A stretch of DNA of 64,000 bases from Dysgonomonas mossii (GTDB lineage: Bacteria; Bacteroidota; Bacteroidia; Bacteroidales; Dysgonomonadaceae). The notes below the pieces were generated by a model, which saw only the letters and a list, made by a program, of their open reading frames with translations, did no database searches and was not told the DNA's origin. A program made the position numbers and the translations under genes. This document shows, one piece after another, positions 1-8,800 of the stretch; the first letter of the stretch is position 1; each line of letters opens with the position of its first letter. Location: positions 186,001 through 250,000 of the forward strand of contig NZ_SPPK01000001.1 in assembly GCF_004569505.1 (NCBI RefSeq). Reading direction: 5' to 3'.

Positions 1-56
1 GACTTTTTGAGTTGAGAGTGCCACCACCAATATGTATTTGTTAATAGAAGATTCAT
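1..56 (-). CDS. Trp-rich leader peptide (partial), probable trp operon attenuator
   Basis: A short reading frame begins with ATG at 56-54 on the minus strand and runs off the left edge. Its visible 18 residues are MNLLLTNTYWWWHSQLKK, with three consecutive TGG codons at 29-21. A TATCTTTG -7 box lies about 20 bases upstream, so the transcript would have a very short 5' leader, as expected of an attenuator peptide. Leader peptides with Trp runs are a known device for controlling trp biosynthesis operons by ribosome stalling. The stop codon, terminator/antiterminator and structural genes lie outside the window, so the trp assignment is inferred from the Trp run and promoter alone. It could also be the N-terminus of an unrelated protein, but WWW so close to a start is rare. 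Confidence 0.6.
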   Translation of the reverse strand, partial: MNLLLTNTYWWWHSQLKK

Positions 57-77
57 TATACTTTCTTTTTGTTCTTG

Positions 78-107
78 CAAAGATATAAAAAAAATGAAAC
101 GAACAAA
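78..107 (-). promoter_or_regulatory. promoter of the Trp-rich leader
   Basis: On the minus strand a TTTG box (107-104) is followed after 18 bases by TATCTTTG (85-78), close to the Bacteroidetes TTTG-N19-TAnnTTTG consensus. The leader ATG lies 22 bases further on. Confidence 0.55.
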
Positions 108-162
108 TGCTTGACATATATTTTTTGATTTGATTAAGAATTGTTTAAATTTTAATCCACCC

Positions 163-194
163 TTTGCTTATCACTATGAAAGCTTATATCTTTG
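163..194 (+). promoter_or_regulatory. promoter of the phosphoesterase gene
   Basis: TTTG (163-166), a 20-base gap, then TATCTTTG (187-194) matches the Bacteroidetes -33/-7 consensus. The position rules out translation starts upstream of it and supports the ATG at 247, 52 bases downstream. Confidence 0.6.
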
Positions 195-246
195 TTTAGA
201 CAGTATCAACCACCGAATTCTATTCGTACATAATAAATATTTAAAC

Positions 247-1260
247 ATGAAAAATATGCGTAATTTTATTCTCTTCCTCCTTATCCTATTCTCTATCTCA
301 GTGAATGCCCAACACAAGTCTCTAAGCTTTAATAACAATGGTAAATTTAAGATCATCCAGTTTACCGATATCCACTATAAGAAGAATGTTCCCGAATCGG
401 CAGTTGCCTTAAAGCTAATCAGTGAAGTGCTTGATGCCGAAAAACCGGACTTAGTTGTATTCACAGGTGATGTCATTTATGCGAAGCCTGTAAAAGAGGG
501 GCTTGATGATATCTTCAACCTTGTGATAAAAAGGAAGATACCTTGGGCCTACGTATTCGGAAACCATGATGACGAACACGAAACATCTCGTCAGGAACTC
601 ATGGATTTCGTAACCCTCAAACCATACTGTCTTGCTCAGGCAGGAGACAAGTCTTTGAACGGAGTAGGAAACTATATCCTCGAGGTGAAGGGAGCTTCGG
701 AAGATAAGGTAAAGTCGGTTCTTTACTTTTTCGATTCGGGAGCTTATACCCCTATCAAAGAGGTTGGTACTTATGACTGGCTTGCATTCAATCAGGTAGA
801 GTGGTATAGAGCTCAAAGTGCAGCATACACCAAACAAAATGCCGGAGTGCCTTACCCTGCCCTTGCCTTTTTCCATATCCCGTTGGTTGAGTACTCTATG
901 ATGAAAGCTGAGAAATACGACCAGCTGATAGGAAGCCGTGATGAGAAAGAATGCCACGGAAAGATGAACACCGGAATGTTTGCAGCCATGCGCGAAGCCG
1001 GAGATGTGATGGGTACTTTTGTAGGGCACGACCACGACAACGATTATATAGGAGAATACTATAACATATACCTCGCTTATGGACGTTATTCGGGAGGCAA
1101 TACCGAGTACAACAACCTAGGTAAGAACGGATGCCGTGTCATAGAACTCGAAGAAGGCAAACGAACTTTCTCTACTTATATCCGACTGCTGGGTGGTGAC
1201 AAATTATACCCTGTAACTTACCCTGATACATTTGCCAAAAAAGCAGAAGTAAAACAATAG
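247..1260 (+). CDS. secreted calcineurin-like metallophosphoesterase
   Basis: This 337-residue protein starts with a signal peptide (about residues 1-21, ending NAQ). The start at 247 is chosen because a promoter lies at 163-194 and the signal peptide then sits at the N-terminus. All metal-binding blocks of the metallophosphoesterase fold are visible: FTDIH (39-43), FTGD (72-75), FGNHD (104-108) and GHDHD near residue 258. The family hydrolyses phosphomono- or diesters using two metals; the size and layout resemble the purple acid phosphatase / Icc-like branch. The signal peptide places it in the periplasm or outside. The substrate cannot be told from sequence. It is monocistronic, ending at a hairpin shared with the convergent thioesterase gene. 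Confidence 0.85.
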   Translation: MKNMRNFILFLLILFSISVNAQHKSLSFNNNGKFKIIQFTDIHYKKNVPESAVALKLISEVLDAEKPDLVVFTGDVIYAKPVKEGLDDIFNLVIKRKIPWAYVFGNHDDEHETSRQELMDFVTLKPYCLAQAGDKSLNGVGNYILEVKGASEDKVKSVLYFFDSGAYTPIKEVGTYDWLAFNQVEWYRAQSAAYTKQNAGVPYPALAFFHIPLVEYSMMKAEKYDQLIGSRDEKECHGKMNTGMFAAMREAGDVMGTFVGHDHDNDYIGEYYNIYLAYGRYSGGNTEYNNLGKNGCRVIELEEGKRTFSTYIRLLGGDKLYPVTYPDTFAKKAEVKQ

Positions 1261-1269
1261 AATAAATGT

Positions 1270-1299
1270 AGAGAGGCTGTCAAAAAAAACAGTCTCTTT
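1270..1299. terminator. bidirectional terminator
   Basis: An 11-bp stem with two G-T wobbles (1270-1280 with 1289-1299) and an A-rich 8-base loop sits exactly between two convergent stop codons, overlapping the minus-strand stop. Confidence 0.55.
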
Positions 1300-1729
1300 A
1301 CAATTCTACTCCTTCATATTTGGAAATGACTGAACGCCATACGTCGGGTATGCGCATCGATGATTGTGTATCTGCATCATAAGTCACGAAAACGGATTCG
1401 CAACGGCATTTTACTTCATCGTTTTTTACACTTCGTATTTGCTGAAGAAATACGCCGCTTTTGTCGCCCAGTTTTGTAATCTTGGTATCAACAACAATCT
1501 TTTCTTTGTAATAAATCGGGGAAAAGAAATCCACGTCGATATGCGCCAGTACAATCATTCCCTCAATCCAACTGACCGAAGCAGGCTTGATTACTTCAAA
1601 ATAATTGGTTTTTCCTAAATCAAAAAAACTGAAGTATATATTGTTGTTTATATGTCCTAGTGCGTCTATATCGTTGAACCGGATTTGAACCGGGAGTGTA
1701 GCTTTAAATGTTTCTGGTTTTATTTCCAT
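1298..1729 (-). CDS. acyl-CoA thioesterase, 4HBT hotdog family
   Basis: A 143-residue hotdog-fold protein of the 4-hydroxybenzoyl-CoA / YbgC-like thioesterase family. The motif FNDIDALGHINN (residues 19-30) is the classical active-site block, with the catalytic Asp followed by GH(I/V)NN. The family hydrolyses acyl-CoA thioesters in the cytoplasm; the acyl chain preference is unknown. It is the last gene of a probable operon with recF and the DUF721 gene, starting 5 bases after the latter. Two further members of the family lie at 60.7-61.6 kb in this window but are more like each other than like this one. Confidence 0.85.
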   Translation of the reverse strand: MEIKPETFKATLPVQIRFNDIDALGHINNNIYFSFFDLGKTNYFEVIKPASVSWIEGMIVLAHIDVDFFSPIYYKEKIVVDTKITKLGDKSGVFLQQIRSVKNDEVKCRCESVFVTYDADTQSSMRIPDVWRSVISKYEGVEL

Positions 1730-1734
1730 TCGTC

Positions 1735-2028
1735 TTATCTGAATACTATATCGTTTACAACAGGCATGCCTGCATGTTCATTCAATTTTGTTATTAATTT
1801 ATCTTTAGCCATCATGAGCTCGGAACGTAATACCGATGAGCTGAGCGAGACATACAATACCCCATTCCGCAGGTAAATATTTGTTGTATAAGATGAAATC
1901 ATAGACCCCAAAAGCTTCGACCAGCCTGTAACAGCCCTGCTCTCGGCAAACTTTCTTTTGAAGAATTGATTCTCTTCAAAAAACTGTCTGAGTACTTCAC
2001 CTATACTTTCTGTATTTCGTTTTCTCAT
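1735..2028 (-). CDS. DUF721 (DciA-like) protein
   Basis: A 97-residue basic protein matching the DUF721 family: an N-terminal helical part (GEVLRQFFEEN) and a compact KH-like beta region (YLRNGVLYVSLSSSVLRSEL). DUF721 includes DciA, the helicase loader of bacteria lacking DnaC/DnaI. Its ATG overlaps the recF stop by four bases (ATGA), so the two are probably translationally coupled, which agrees with a replication role. The function here rests on family and neighbourhood. Confidence 0.75.
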   Translation of the reverse strand: MRKRNTESIGEVLRQFFEENQFFKRKFAESRAVTGWSKLLGSMISSYTTNIYLRNGVLYVSLSSSVLRSELMMAKDKLITKLNEHAGMPVVNDIVFR

Positions 2029-3134
2029 ACGGCTTTATTATTCTTTTGTACGACTTCGCCACCGCTTACTTCGTAGAGGTGATAACTGCTGTTTGTATGT
2101 GACAGTATTTCGTCGAGATGTTCACGGTTTGTATCGGTAACGAATATCTGCCCAAAGTCTTTATCCAATACAAGCTTCACTATTTGCTCTACACGTGTCG
2201 AATCCAGTTTGTCGAATATATCGTCGAGCAACAGCACGGGAGTTGTTTCGGTTGCCTTTCGTAGAAAATCGAATTGGGCAAGCTTCAACGCAACAACGTA
2301 TGTCTTGTTCTGACCTTGCGACCCTACTCGTTTTATCGAATATCCATCCATCTGCATATCCAAGTCATCTTTGTGCACACCGATACTCGTGTACCCTAAT
2401 ATGCGATCTCGTTCCCGCTTTTGTTTCAGCGAACGAGCAAAGTCTGCATCGTCGAAATGTGATTCGTACCGTAGCTCTACTTTCTCATTTGATAAACAGA
2501 TAAAATCATAGAAACGTTGAAAGATAGGAATGAATTTCTCGATAAAATCTTTTCGTTTCGAATAGATAACCTTTCCTTCTTCTATCAATTGCTCGTCCCA
2601 AAGGTCGAACAAGGTTTCGTCGATATACGAATCCGTTTTCAGGAGTGCATTACGCTGTTGCAATGCTTTATTGTAGCGTATGAGAGAATGCAGATATTCC
2701 TTGTCGAACTGCGAAAGGAACATATCCATAAATTTTCTTCGCTCGTCACTTCCTCCATTTATAAGTTCGGTGTCGGAAGGTGAAACCATGATAAGAGGCA
2801 GAAAGCCGATATGATCGGATAGACGTTCGTATTCTTTTTTGTTCCGCTTGAATTGTTTCTTCTGTTTCCGTCTGAGACTGCAAAAGAACTCTTCTTGCTT
2901 GTCGCCCAAAACATACCATCCCTGTATAACGGCAAAATCGGCATCGTGCCTTATATTTTGGCTGTCGATGGGGTTGTTGTGGCTTTTGCAGAACGAGAGA
3001 TAATAGATGGCATCCAACAGGTTTGTTTTACCCATACCGTTACTACCCAAGAAGCAATTGATCTTGGGAGACAGACTGAGTTCTGCCTGCTCTATATTTT
3101 TATAGTTGAGTATGGACAACCGCTCTAATATCAT
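2025..3134 (-). CDS. recF: DNA replication and repair protein RecF
   Basis: A 369-residue SMC-like ATPase. Walker A is GSNGMGKT (30-37), the signature region contains VGSQGQNKTYVVALKLAQ, and Walker B is PVLLLDDIFDKLD. RecF with RecO and RecR loads RecA at gapped DNA. The start is the ATG at 3134, giving the canonical MILERLSILNYKN opening; an upstream in-frame extension has no family support. It heads an operon with the DUF721 gene (4-base overlap) and a thioesterase. Length is normal for the family. Confidence 0.95.
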   Translation of the reverse strand: MILERLSILNYKNIEQAELSLSPKINCFLGSNGMGKTNLLDAIYYLSFCKSHNNPIDSQNIRHDADFAVIQGWYVLGDKQEEFFCSLRRKQKKQFKRNKKEYERLSDHIGFLPLIMVSPSDTELINGGSDERRKFMDMFLSQFDKEYLHSLIRYNKALQQRNALLKTDSYIDETLFDLWDEQLIEEGKVIYSKRKDFIEKFIPIFQRFYDFICLSNEKVELRYESHFDDADFARSLKQKRERDRILGYTSIGVHKDDLDMQMDGYSIKRVGSQGQNKTYVVALKLAQFDFLRKATETTPVLLLDDIFDKLDSTRVEQIVKLVLDKDFGQIFVTDTNREHLDEILSHTNSSYHLYEVSGGEVVQKNNKAV

Positions 3135-3276
3135 GCTCTGTAGAATTAATAGAATACAAAAATACGATTTTTTGTGAGGGTTACTAAAGTTTTTAATCCA
3201 ATAGTTACATCTAAACATCAAAGGTAATAAAACGGTATCAGTGTAACGTGTTTGTTCTTATTTGTTTACTATGAAA

Positions 3277-3324
3277 AAGGTGACAAAAGTGACACTTTTC
3301 AGTCCGGTCTTATTATGTCACCTT
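3277..3324. repeat. GTGACA repeated element, copy 1
   Basis: Left end AAGGTGACA (3277-3285) and right end TGTCACCTT (3316-3324) form a perfect 9-bp inverted repeat. Inside, GTGACA occurs twice (period 9) and AAAAGTG-A-CACTTTT (3285-3299) is a second palindrome. The right half overlaps the last codons of the HTH gene ending at 3299. Related copies lie at 32699-32745 and 37089-37135. Confidence 0.6.
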
Positions 3325-4015
3325 CTTTTACTTCGCTCCTTTTCACTTTTCGATATAAATGCGGCGGAGGGAGGCAATAATCTCTGATAAAGACATATTC
3401 CGATTCTTCCTTCTCTTGAGTTATTGTTTCTTTCTCTTTCTCAATGTGCGTATCGGGCAAACTAGCTGAATCGGATATTTGTTCGGTCGGTTCAGAAATA
3501 AACTCTTCCTTTTCTATTTTCTTTTCGACTGGTACATTATTATTCATTAGCTTCTCACGCAGCTCATTCAAACTATCTCTCGTTTTGGGGTCTTGTACGA
3601 TTATCGTTAAGGGTTGGCTGTGCTCTTTGTTCTCTTCTTCCTTTGTTTCGTTGTGCAACAATACCAGCCTGATAGCGTGTGTGTCGGGTGCATATTCTTT
3701 TTGTCTGACTACCCGGGTTTTCAGTACTAGTTTGTCGGGATTCTCTTTGTCAGGCACATAGGTAGTACGTATCTCGGTGAGGGTATAACCTTCCAGCTTT
3801 TTCTTTAACGATCGACGGGCTGTGATTGCCAGCGTCTCATCCCTACTTTCAATTGCCGCTTCTATTGCTCTTCTAAATTCGGGTTTCTTGTCTCGCCATT
3901 CATAGAATGATTTGCGGGTTATTTTCAGGTGTTTGCAAATCTCTGTGATCGAAAAGGTGTCTTCTTCTATCAGCGAGACAATCTTTTCTGCCAGTCTTTC
4001 TGTGTACTTTGCCAT
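3299..4015 (-). CDS. phage-type helix-turn-helix protein with charged tail
   Basis: A 238-residue protein. Residues 1-55 form a homeodomain-like HTH (EDTFSITEICKHLKITRKSF, then YEWRDKKPEF) of the type seen in phage terminase small subunits and the phBC6A51 family. Residues 60-120 continue the conserved part with a basic helix (ARRSLKKKLEGYTLTE) and an ETR strand region. The rest is a Glu/Lys/Ser-rich, probably disordered linker ending in a short conserved-looking tail (YVFIRDYCLPPPHLYRKVKR). No terminase large subunit, portal or other phage gene is nearby, so it looks like a domesticated or stand-alone DNA-binding protein. The 3' end lies inside repeat element copy 1. Confidence 0.6.
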   Translation of the reverse strand: MAKYTERLAEKIVSLIEEDTFSITEICKHLKITRKSFYEWRDKKPEFRRAIEAAIESRDETLAITARRSLKKKLEGYTLTEIRTTYVPDKENPDKLVLKTRVVRQKEYAPDTHAIRLVLLHNETKEEENKEHSQPLTIIVQDPKTRDSLNELREKLMNNNVPVEKKIEKEEFISEPTEQISDSASLPDTHIEKEKETITQEKEESEYVFIRDYCLPPPHLYRKVKRSEVKEGDIIRPD

Positions 4016-4104
4016 ATCTGTTATAATAATATTGTTTATAATAGATAATTATTTAGAAAAGTGATGAATAAGCACGAAAGAGGTAGGAGCAGTGGCTTGT
4101 CTCT

Positions 4105-4144
4105 GCCCGTTTATATTCGGGCGACCACAAGGGATCGCCCCTAC
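4105..4144. repeat. GGGCGA...TCGCCC palindromic intergenic repeat
   Basis: GGGCGA (4119-4124) and TCGCCC (4135-4140) flank CCACAAGGGA; GCCCG (4105-4109) and CGGGC (4118-4122) form an alternative, overlapping hairpin. The sequence resembles the GGGCGACCACAAGGGTCGCCCC type of interspersed intergenic repeat. It is GC-rich compared with its surroundings. Only one copy is seen here. Confidence 0.45.
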
Positions 4145-4192
4145 AGTTGCCAGAACAATTTGTGGATAAAAGAACGGTAAGTGATAAATAAA

Positions 4193-4218
4193 AAACGGTC
4201 GGATTTTTCCGACCGTTT
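4193..4218 (-). terminator. terminator of the NigD-like gene
   Basis: A perfect 11-bp stem (4193-4203 with 4208-4218) with an A4 loop on the minus strand, followed in that direction by TTTATTTATC. It lies 45 bases after the stop of the minus-strand lipoprotein gene. Confidence 0.8.
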
Positions 4219-4262
4219 ATGATGATGAACCCGCTTTTTAGAGTTTTGTTTATAACAAGAAG

Positions 4263-5000
4263 TTATTTTATATTCGAAACACTTCTTTGAGCTGTAATTG
4301 CTGAGCTCTTAGGAGTTGCTTTACGTGTAGTGAAATCAAACTCGGTAGACTTGTTACCGCTGAATGATTTCCATTTCAATTTTAACTTCACTGTCTTACC
4401 TTCTGTATCCGGCAAGTTGTTGATATTAAATGCTACTAGCCCATCAGCTTCACGTCCATAGGTATCTCCACTCGCATTATGTCTGAATTCCAGTTCATAA
4501 GGGTTTGAAGGATTTGTGTTTACTAACAGGTTTACGTAATGCGTCTTACTTGCATCGCCGAACAAAGTTCTGAATCTGAGAGTAAGATAGCCGTCTTCGG
4601 CAATAGTTACCCAGTCGTTCACTATTTCGATAGGATCTGTTCCGTATTTTGCATCGTTTTCAGCACCTAGGTTTGGAACGGTTTGCTTTGTAAGGATACT
4701 GTCTATCCAGTTTATATGTATAGCTTTCGTGTATCCTTGGCTAGGTTTGTCTACTTCGTCGTAGTTGACAAGTGCCCTGACTTCTCTGTTGCCGTAAGGC
4801 GAAGTTGTCATATTGGTAGGCAGCAATGTTGTCTTTTCGTCCAGCTGTAAGAAAAAAGAATTTCCGTCAGTCGGCTTCACAGTTACAAGTGCATTTGGAT
4901 ACCTCCAGCTTGTGTTGTCATCATCATCCAAACAAGACTGAAAAACGATAGTCATGCCGATGATCCCAATAGTCATTAAAAAAAGTTTCAACGCTTTCAT
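4263..5000 (-). CDS. NigD-like lipoprotein
   Basis: A 245-residue lipoprotein: hydrophobic signal sequence with the lipobox FQSC at C23, followed by an acidic stretch (LDDDDN) typical of Bacteroidetes lipoproteins exported to the cell surface. The body (WRYPNALVTVKPTDGNSFFL, later DEKTTLLPTN) matches NigD-like proteins, a Bacteroidales family named from the nigrescin bacteriocin locus of Prevotella nigrescens. The molecular function is unknown; the N-terminal part is OB-like and the C-terminal part is an all-beta domain. It stands alone with its own terminator, and no bacteriocin or immunity gene is adjacent. Confidence 0.75.
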   Translation of the reverse strand: MKALKLFLMTIGIIGMTIVFQSCLDDDDNTSWRYPNALVTVKPTDGNSFFLQLDEKTTLLPTNMTTSPYGNREVRALVNYDEVDKPSQGYTKAIHINWIDSILTKQTVPNLGAENDAKYGTDPIEIVNDWVTIAEDGYLTLRFRTLFGDASKTHYVNLLVNTNPSNPYELEFRHNASGDTYGREADGLVAFNINNLPDTEGKTVKLKLKWKSFSGNKSTEFDFTTRKATPKSSAITAQRSVSNIK

Positions 5001-5192
5001 AGTTCTAACATCATTAATTATTGATTCTATAATATATGATGAGTTAGGTGTCAGAAAAGTTGCAGCATGCTATAATTAAAATATATTAATAAATATCTCA
5101 TCTATTAACAATACGGGATAATATAGCCTGTAGTTAATTGGTTGACCCTATCTGATAGCTTAGGATATGCTATGAATAATAGGATGTCTTTT

Positions 5193-5804
5193 TTACAGAA
5201 GTTTAAACGTGTACCCTTGTTCTTTTAGCCATTCTATACTTTGGGGTAAGGCATATTTCATGTTCTTCTCGGCTTTTAGCGAGTCGTGAAAAACGATCAC
5301 AGAACCATCACGGGTATATCTTTTTACGTTTTCGAATACCTTTTCAGGAGTCATCAGTTTACTGTAATCTCTGGTAACAACATCCCACATCACAATTTTA
5401 TAATAGCGTCTCAGGGTAAAGAATTGAGGTACTCGCATATGTCCATGTGGCGGACGGAATAGTTCCGAATCTATATATTCGGAAGCCAGTCGGGTATTTT
5501 CAAGGTATCTTTTTGAGAATTTTCGTATACCTTGCACATGGTTGAAAGTATGATTCCCTACACGATGTCCTCTATCCAATACCATTTTATAGATATCGGG
5601 ATGTTTGCGAACATTGTCTCCTACACAGAAAAATGTAGCTTTAATTTCATATTTGTCCAAAAGATCTAATACCCACGGGGTAATGTCGGGTATCGGTCCA
5701 TCATCGAATGTGAGATAGACTGTTTTTTGTCCTTCTACAGGTTTACGCCACAATGCTCCCGGAAACAGCATCCGGTATATCTTAGGGGGTTGTTCTATTA
5801 GCAT
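5193..5804 (-). CDS. polysaccharide deacetylase (NodB domain)
   Basis: A 203-residue carbohydrate esterase family 4 protein. TFDDGP (32-37) gives the catalytic and metal-binding Asp residues, HTFNH (85-89) the two zinc His, and RPPHG (117-121) the third block. Such enzymes remove N-acetyl groups from peptidoglycan or other glycans. There is no signal peptide, so it may be cytoplasmic or anchored through its amphipathic N-terminus (MLIEQPPKIYRMLFPGALWR). The ATG at 5804 is preferred over a TTG at 5822 because the latter lies inside the hairpin 5814-5863 that terminates the upstream gene. Confidence 0.85.
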   Translation of the reverse strand: MLIEQPPKIYRMLFPGALWRKPVEGQKTVYLTFDDGPIPDITPWVLDLLDKYEIKATFFCVGDNVRKHPDIYKMVLDRGHRVGNHTFNHVQGIRKFSKRYLENTRLASEYIDSELFRPPHGHMRVPQFFTLRRYYKIVMWDVVTRDYSKLMTPEKVFENVKRYTRDGSVIVFHDSLKAEKNMKYALPQSIEWLKEQGYTFKLL

Positions 5805-5813
5805 AATCGATAT

Positions 5814-5863
5814 AATAAACAAACAGATAATCGTAAATATTCACGATTATCTGTTTGTTTATT
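5814..5863 (-). terminator. long-stem terminator after the DUF2723 gene
   Basis: A perfect 21-bp inverted repeat (5814-5834 with 5843-5863) with an 8-base loop lies five bases after the DUF2723 stop codon, and ends 9 bases before the deacetylase ATG. The descending arm on the minus strand ends in TTTGTTTATT. Confidence 0.75.
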
Positions 5864-5867
5864 TATT

Positions 5868-8800
5868 CTAGTTAGATCTGTATTTTTGCAAAAGACGAGG
5901 ATTATATTTCTGCATCAGACCGGCGATATGTTCGGCCATTGCATGTTCTTCTTTTTCCGCTATAGTATCTTCACCCGACAGGTAGAAGCCTCTCATTGTT
6001 ACTCGCATAAGAAAATCGAGAGGGTGTCTGCTTTCACTGAAACTTACACCATTGCTAAGGTATAGCTCAGATAGGCTCATCAATTTGTTGAGGAGCACTT
6101 TATATTTAGCTCTGTCGTAGCGTTGATAGATATCCAAGATCTGAATTTCGGTATTTATATAATCCCGTATATCAGAACTACATGTGATCATGTCTGTTTG
6201 TTTCATGCTGGCGTACCATTCCAAAGAGCCGTTTGATCTGTACATGATTTCGTCTATTATCTTTTGAGCCTTGTCAGCATGTCCGAGTTGGTAATATGCT
6301 TCAGCAAACATAACAGATTCTCCACCGCGTGGAACTGTGTTGCCCGGTATTTTTGTTATACATGCATCAAGTGCTTGAAGTGCTTTCTCATTGTCGCCTT
6401 TTTCTAACAAGGCAGAGATGAGTTCGCCAAACAATACACGGAACGTACGGCACATTCTCAGGTTGTTTTCATCCAGATATACTTTCGGATTTTCGATACC
6501 TCCCCATTTGTACTTGTTGACCATATTGTCGAACATCACATCGGTATTTACTCCTGTACTGTCTGCTACACCCGGAATGATACGGCATATAATACCTTCC
6601 TTGATCGATTGTTTCTCAAGTTTCAAAGGTGGTTCGCCGATAGTCATCGCATAGTAGATGCCACGTTTCCAGTCGTCATTGTTGATATTGTTCAACATTT
6701 CCAATATCATCATTTCCTGTCTGTAGATACCGCCCTTGTTGTCTCCAAGGTTCAATATAAACTGAGATTGAGGGCTTGCACCCATTTTCTTCCAGTCTAC
6801 TTTCGATTCATTCACAGACATTTTCAATACACTACTTGGTATTACAACGCCCTTGTCGATGCCGAATGGATTACGAGGGGCATAGTTGTCTTTGGTTTTC
6901 AGTATATCCAATACCTCGCTTACTTGCATGGTATCTTTATATGCTGATGTATCATAATAGTCGTTGAAGTTGATTCTTCCCAGCCATGCTCCGTCCTGAG
7001 AGTTTTTGAGCTCACGGGTAATAATGCTTTCGATATCTTTTCGAGAAAGAACGTAAGCGGATTGTCCTTTAGACCCTTGATAGCGGTCTGATTCCCAATT
7101 GATAGGTAGTGGCGACGAATCGTATGCCTGACGGCGCATTTGGTCTACATACCAGTCTGTTTGCAGATAGCTGAGGTTACATACACGCACATCGGTGCGG
7201 AAACCTTCTACTTCCTGAGCATACCACAATGGGAATGTATCGTTGTCTCCCATTGAGAATAAGATACTATTCGGCTCGCATCCTCTGAGGTAGTTCATCC
7301 CAAAGTCACGCATTGTATATCTGTCAGAGCGGTCGTGATCATCCCAGTTTTGCCCTGCCATTTGTATCGGTATAAACAGAGATAAAGCTGTGGAGATTCC
7401 GGCTGCTACTGTGCTTGGCACCCATTTGCTTAATGTTTTCCATATAAAGGCAACACCAAACCCTATCCATATACAGAAGGCATAGAACGACCCGGCATAA
7501 GCATAGTCACGCTCACGTGGTTCGAATGGTTGCTGGTTCAGGTATATGATAATAGCTATACCTGTCATAAAGAATAGCATAAACGTTACAAGGAACTGTT
7601 GCTCACCTTTACGTCCTTTGGTCAATAGGAAAACAATGCCAAGAATACCCAGTATGAGCGGCAACATGTAATATTTATTATGCCCTTTGTTCTCTGTAAT
7701 ATCCGGAGGAAGGTTTCCCTGTGGTCCACGTCCTAGTAATTCGTCAATAAAGCTGATACCTGTAATCCAGTTACCGTTGCTTATATTTCCTACCGACTGG
7801 ATATCATTCTGACGGCCTGAGAAATTCCACATGAAGTAACGGAAGTACATAAAGTCTAGCTGGTAGCTAAAGAAGAATTTCATGTTCTCAAACATTGTCG
7901 GAGGTACAGATGGGTCTTTGATGTTTGCCCAGATCTGATAACCCAAAACATGTCTGTCTTCGGTAGAATACATACGAGGCAACAGCATATTGTTCGTTGT
8001 AGCGTATGTAGGGATAGTACCTGTTACTACGTATTCATCTTTTTGGTCAGGTGACTTCTTTACTATCTTATCATATGTTTTCTTTTCGCTTTCAGGTGCT
8101 GCCATTCTGCCTGTAGAAGGGTCTTTCTTCTCGGTTGAAGCATACGTTCTGCCATAGAATAGCGGTCTGTCACCATACTGTTCACGGTTGAGGTAACTTG
8201 CCAGCGTAAATACATTTTCGGGCGAGTTCTGATCCATCGGAGTATTCGCTATCGAACGGATAGGTATTAAAGCAAACGATGAATAACCTACCAGTATAAC
8301 AAGTAAACACAGAACGGTTGTATTCAGAAAACGAGCGTTGATTCCTTTATAAAAGAATAAGAAGCCAGCGAGTGCAGCAATCAAAACGATCCACAGTACT
8401 ACACTAGAGCCTATAAATACAACACCGCTTAGAGCTAAAGCAATAAATGTAGCGATCTTGGCTCTTTTGATACTTCCCTTCGACGAAAGAGTTTCATATA
8501 TTGCCCAAACAATAGAAATTACTGTCAGTAGAATATATGATAACGCACCTGTATTATATGAGAATCCTAGGCTATTGACAAATAGCATTTCGAACCATGC
8601 TCCTACTTTTGTAAATCCCGGGATAATACCATACATAAGAATTACAATAAGCAACAGTGAGCCTGCCAACGCAAGCAATATGCCTTTTACATCAGCGTGT
8701 TTCGCTTTTTTGAAGTAATATACCAAAACAATGGCAGGGATACAAAGCAAGTTAAGCAAGTGGACACCGATAGATAATCCCATCGCATAGGCTATAATCA

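Noticed and set aside
451..1035. 194-codon open frame on the minus strand opposite the phosphoesterase
   Set aside because: Fully antisense to a gene with intact catalytic motifs, composition like a shadow, no promoter or domain.
3299..4015. Prophage boundary
   Set aside because: No integrase, portal, capsid or attachment-site repeats around the HTH gene.
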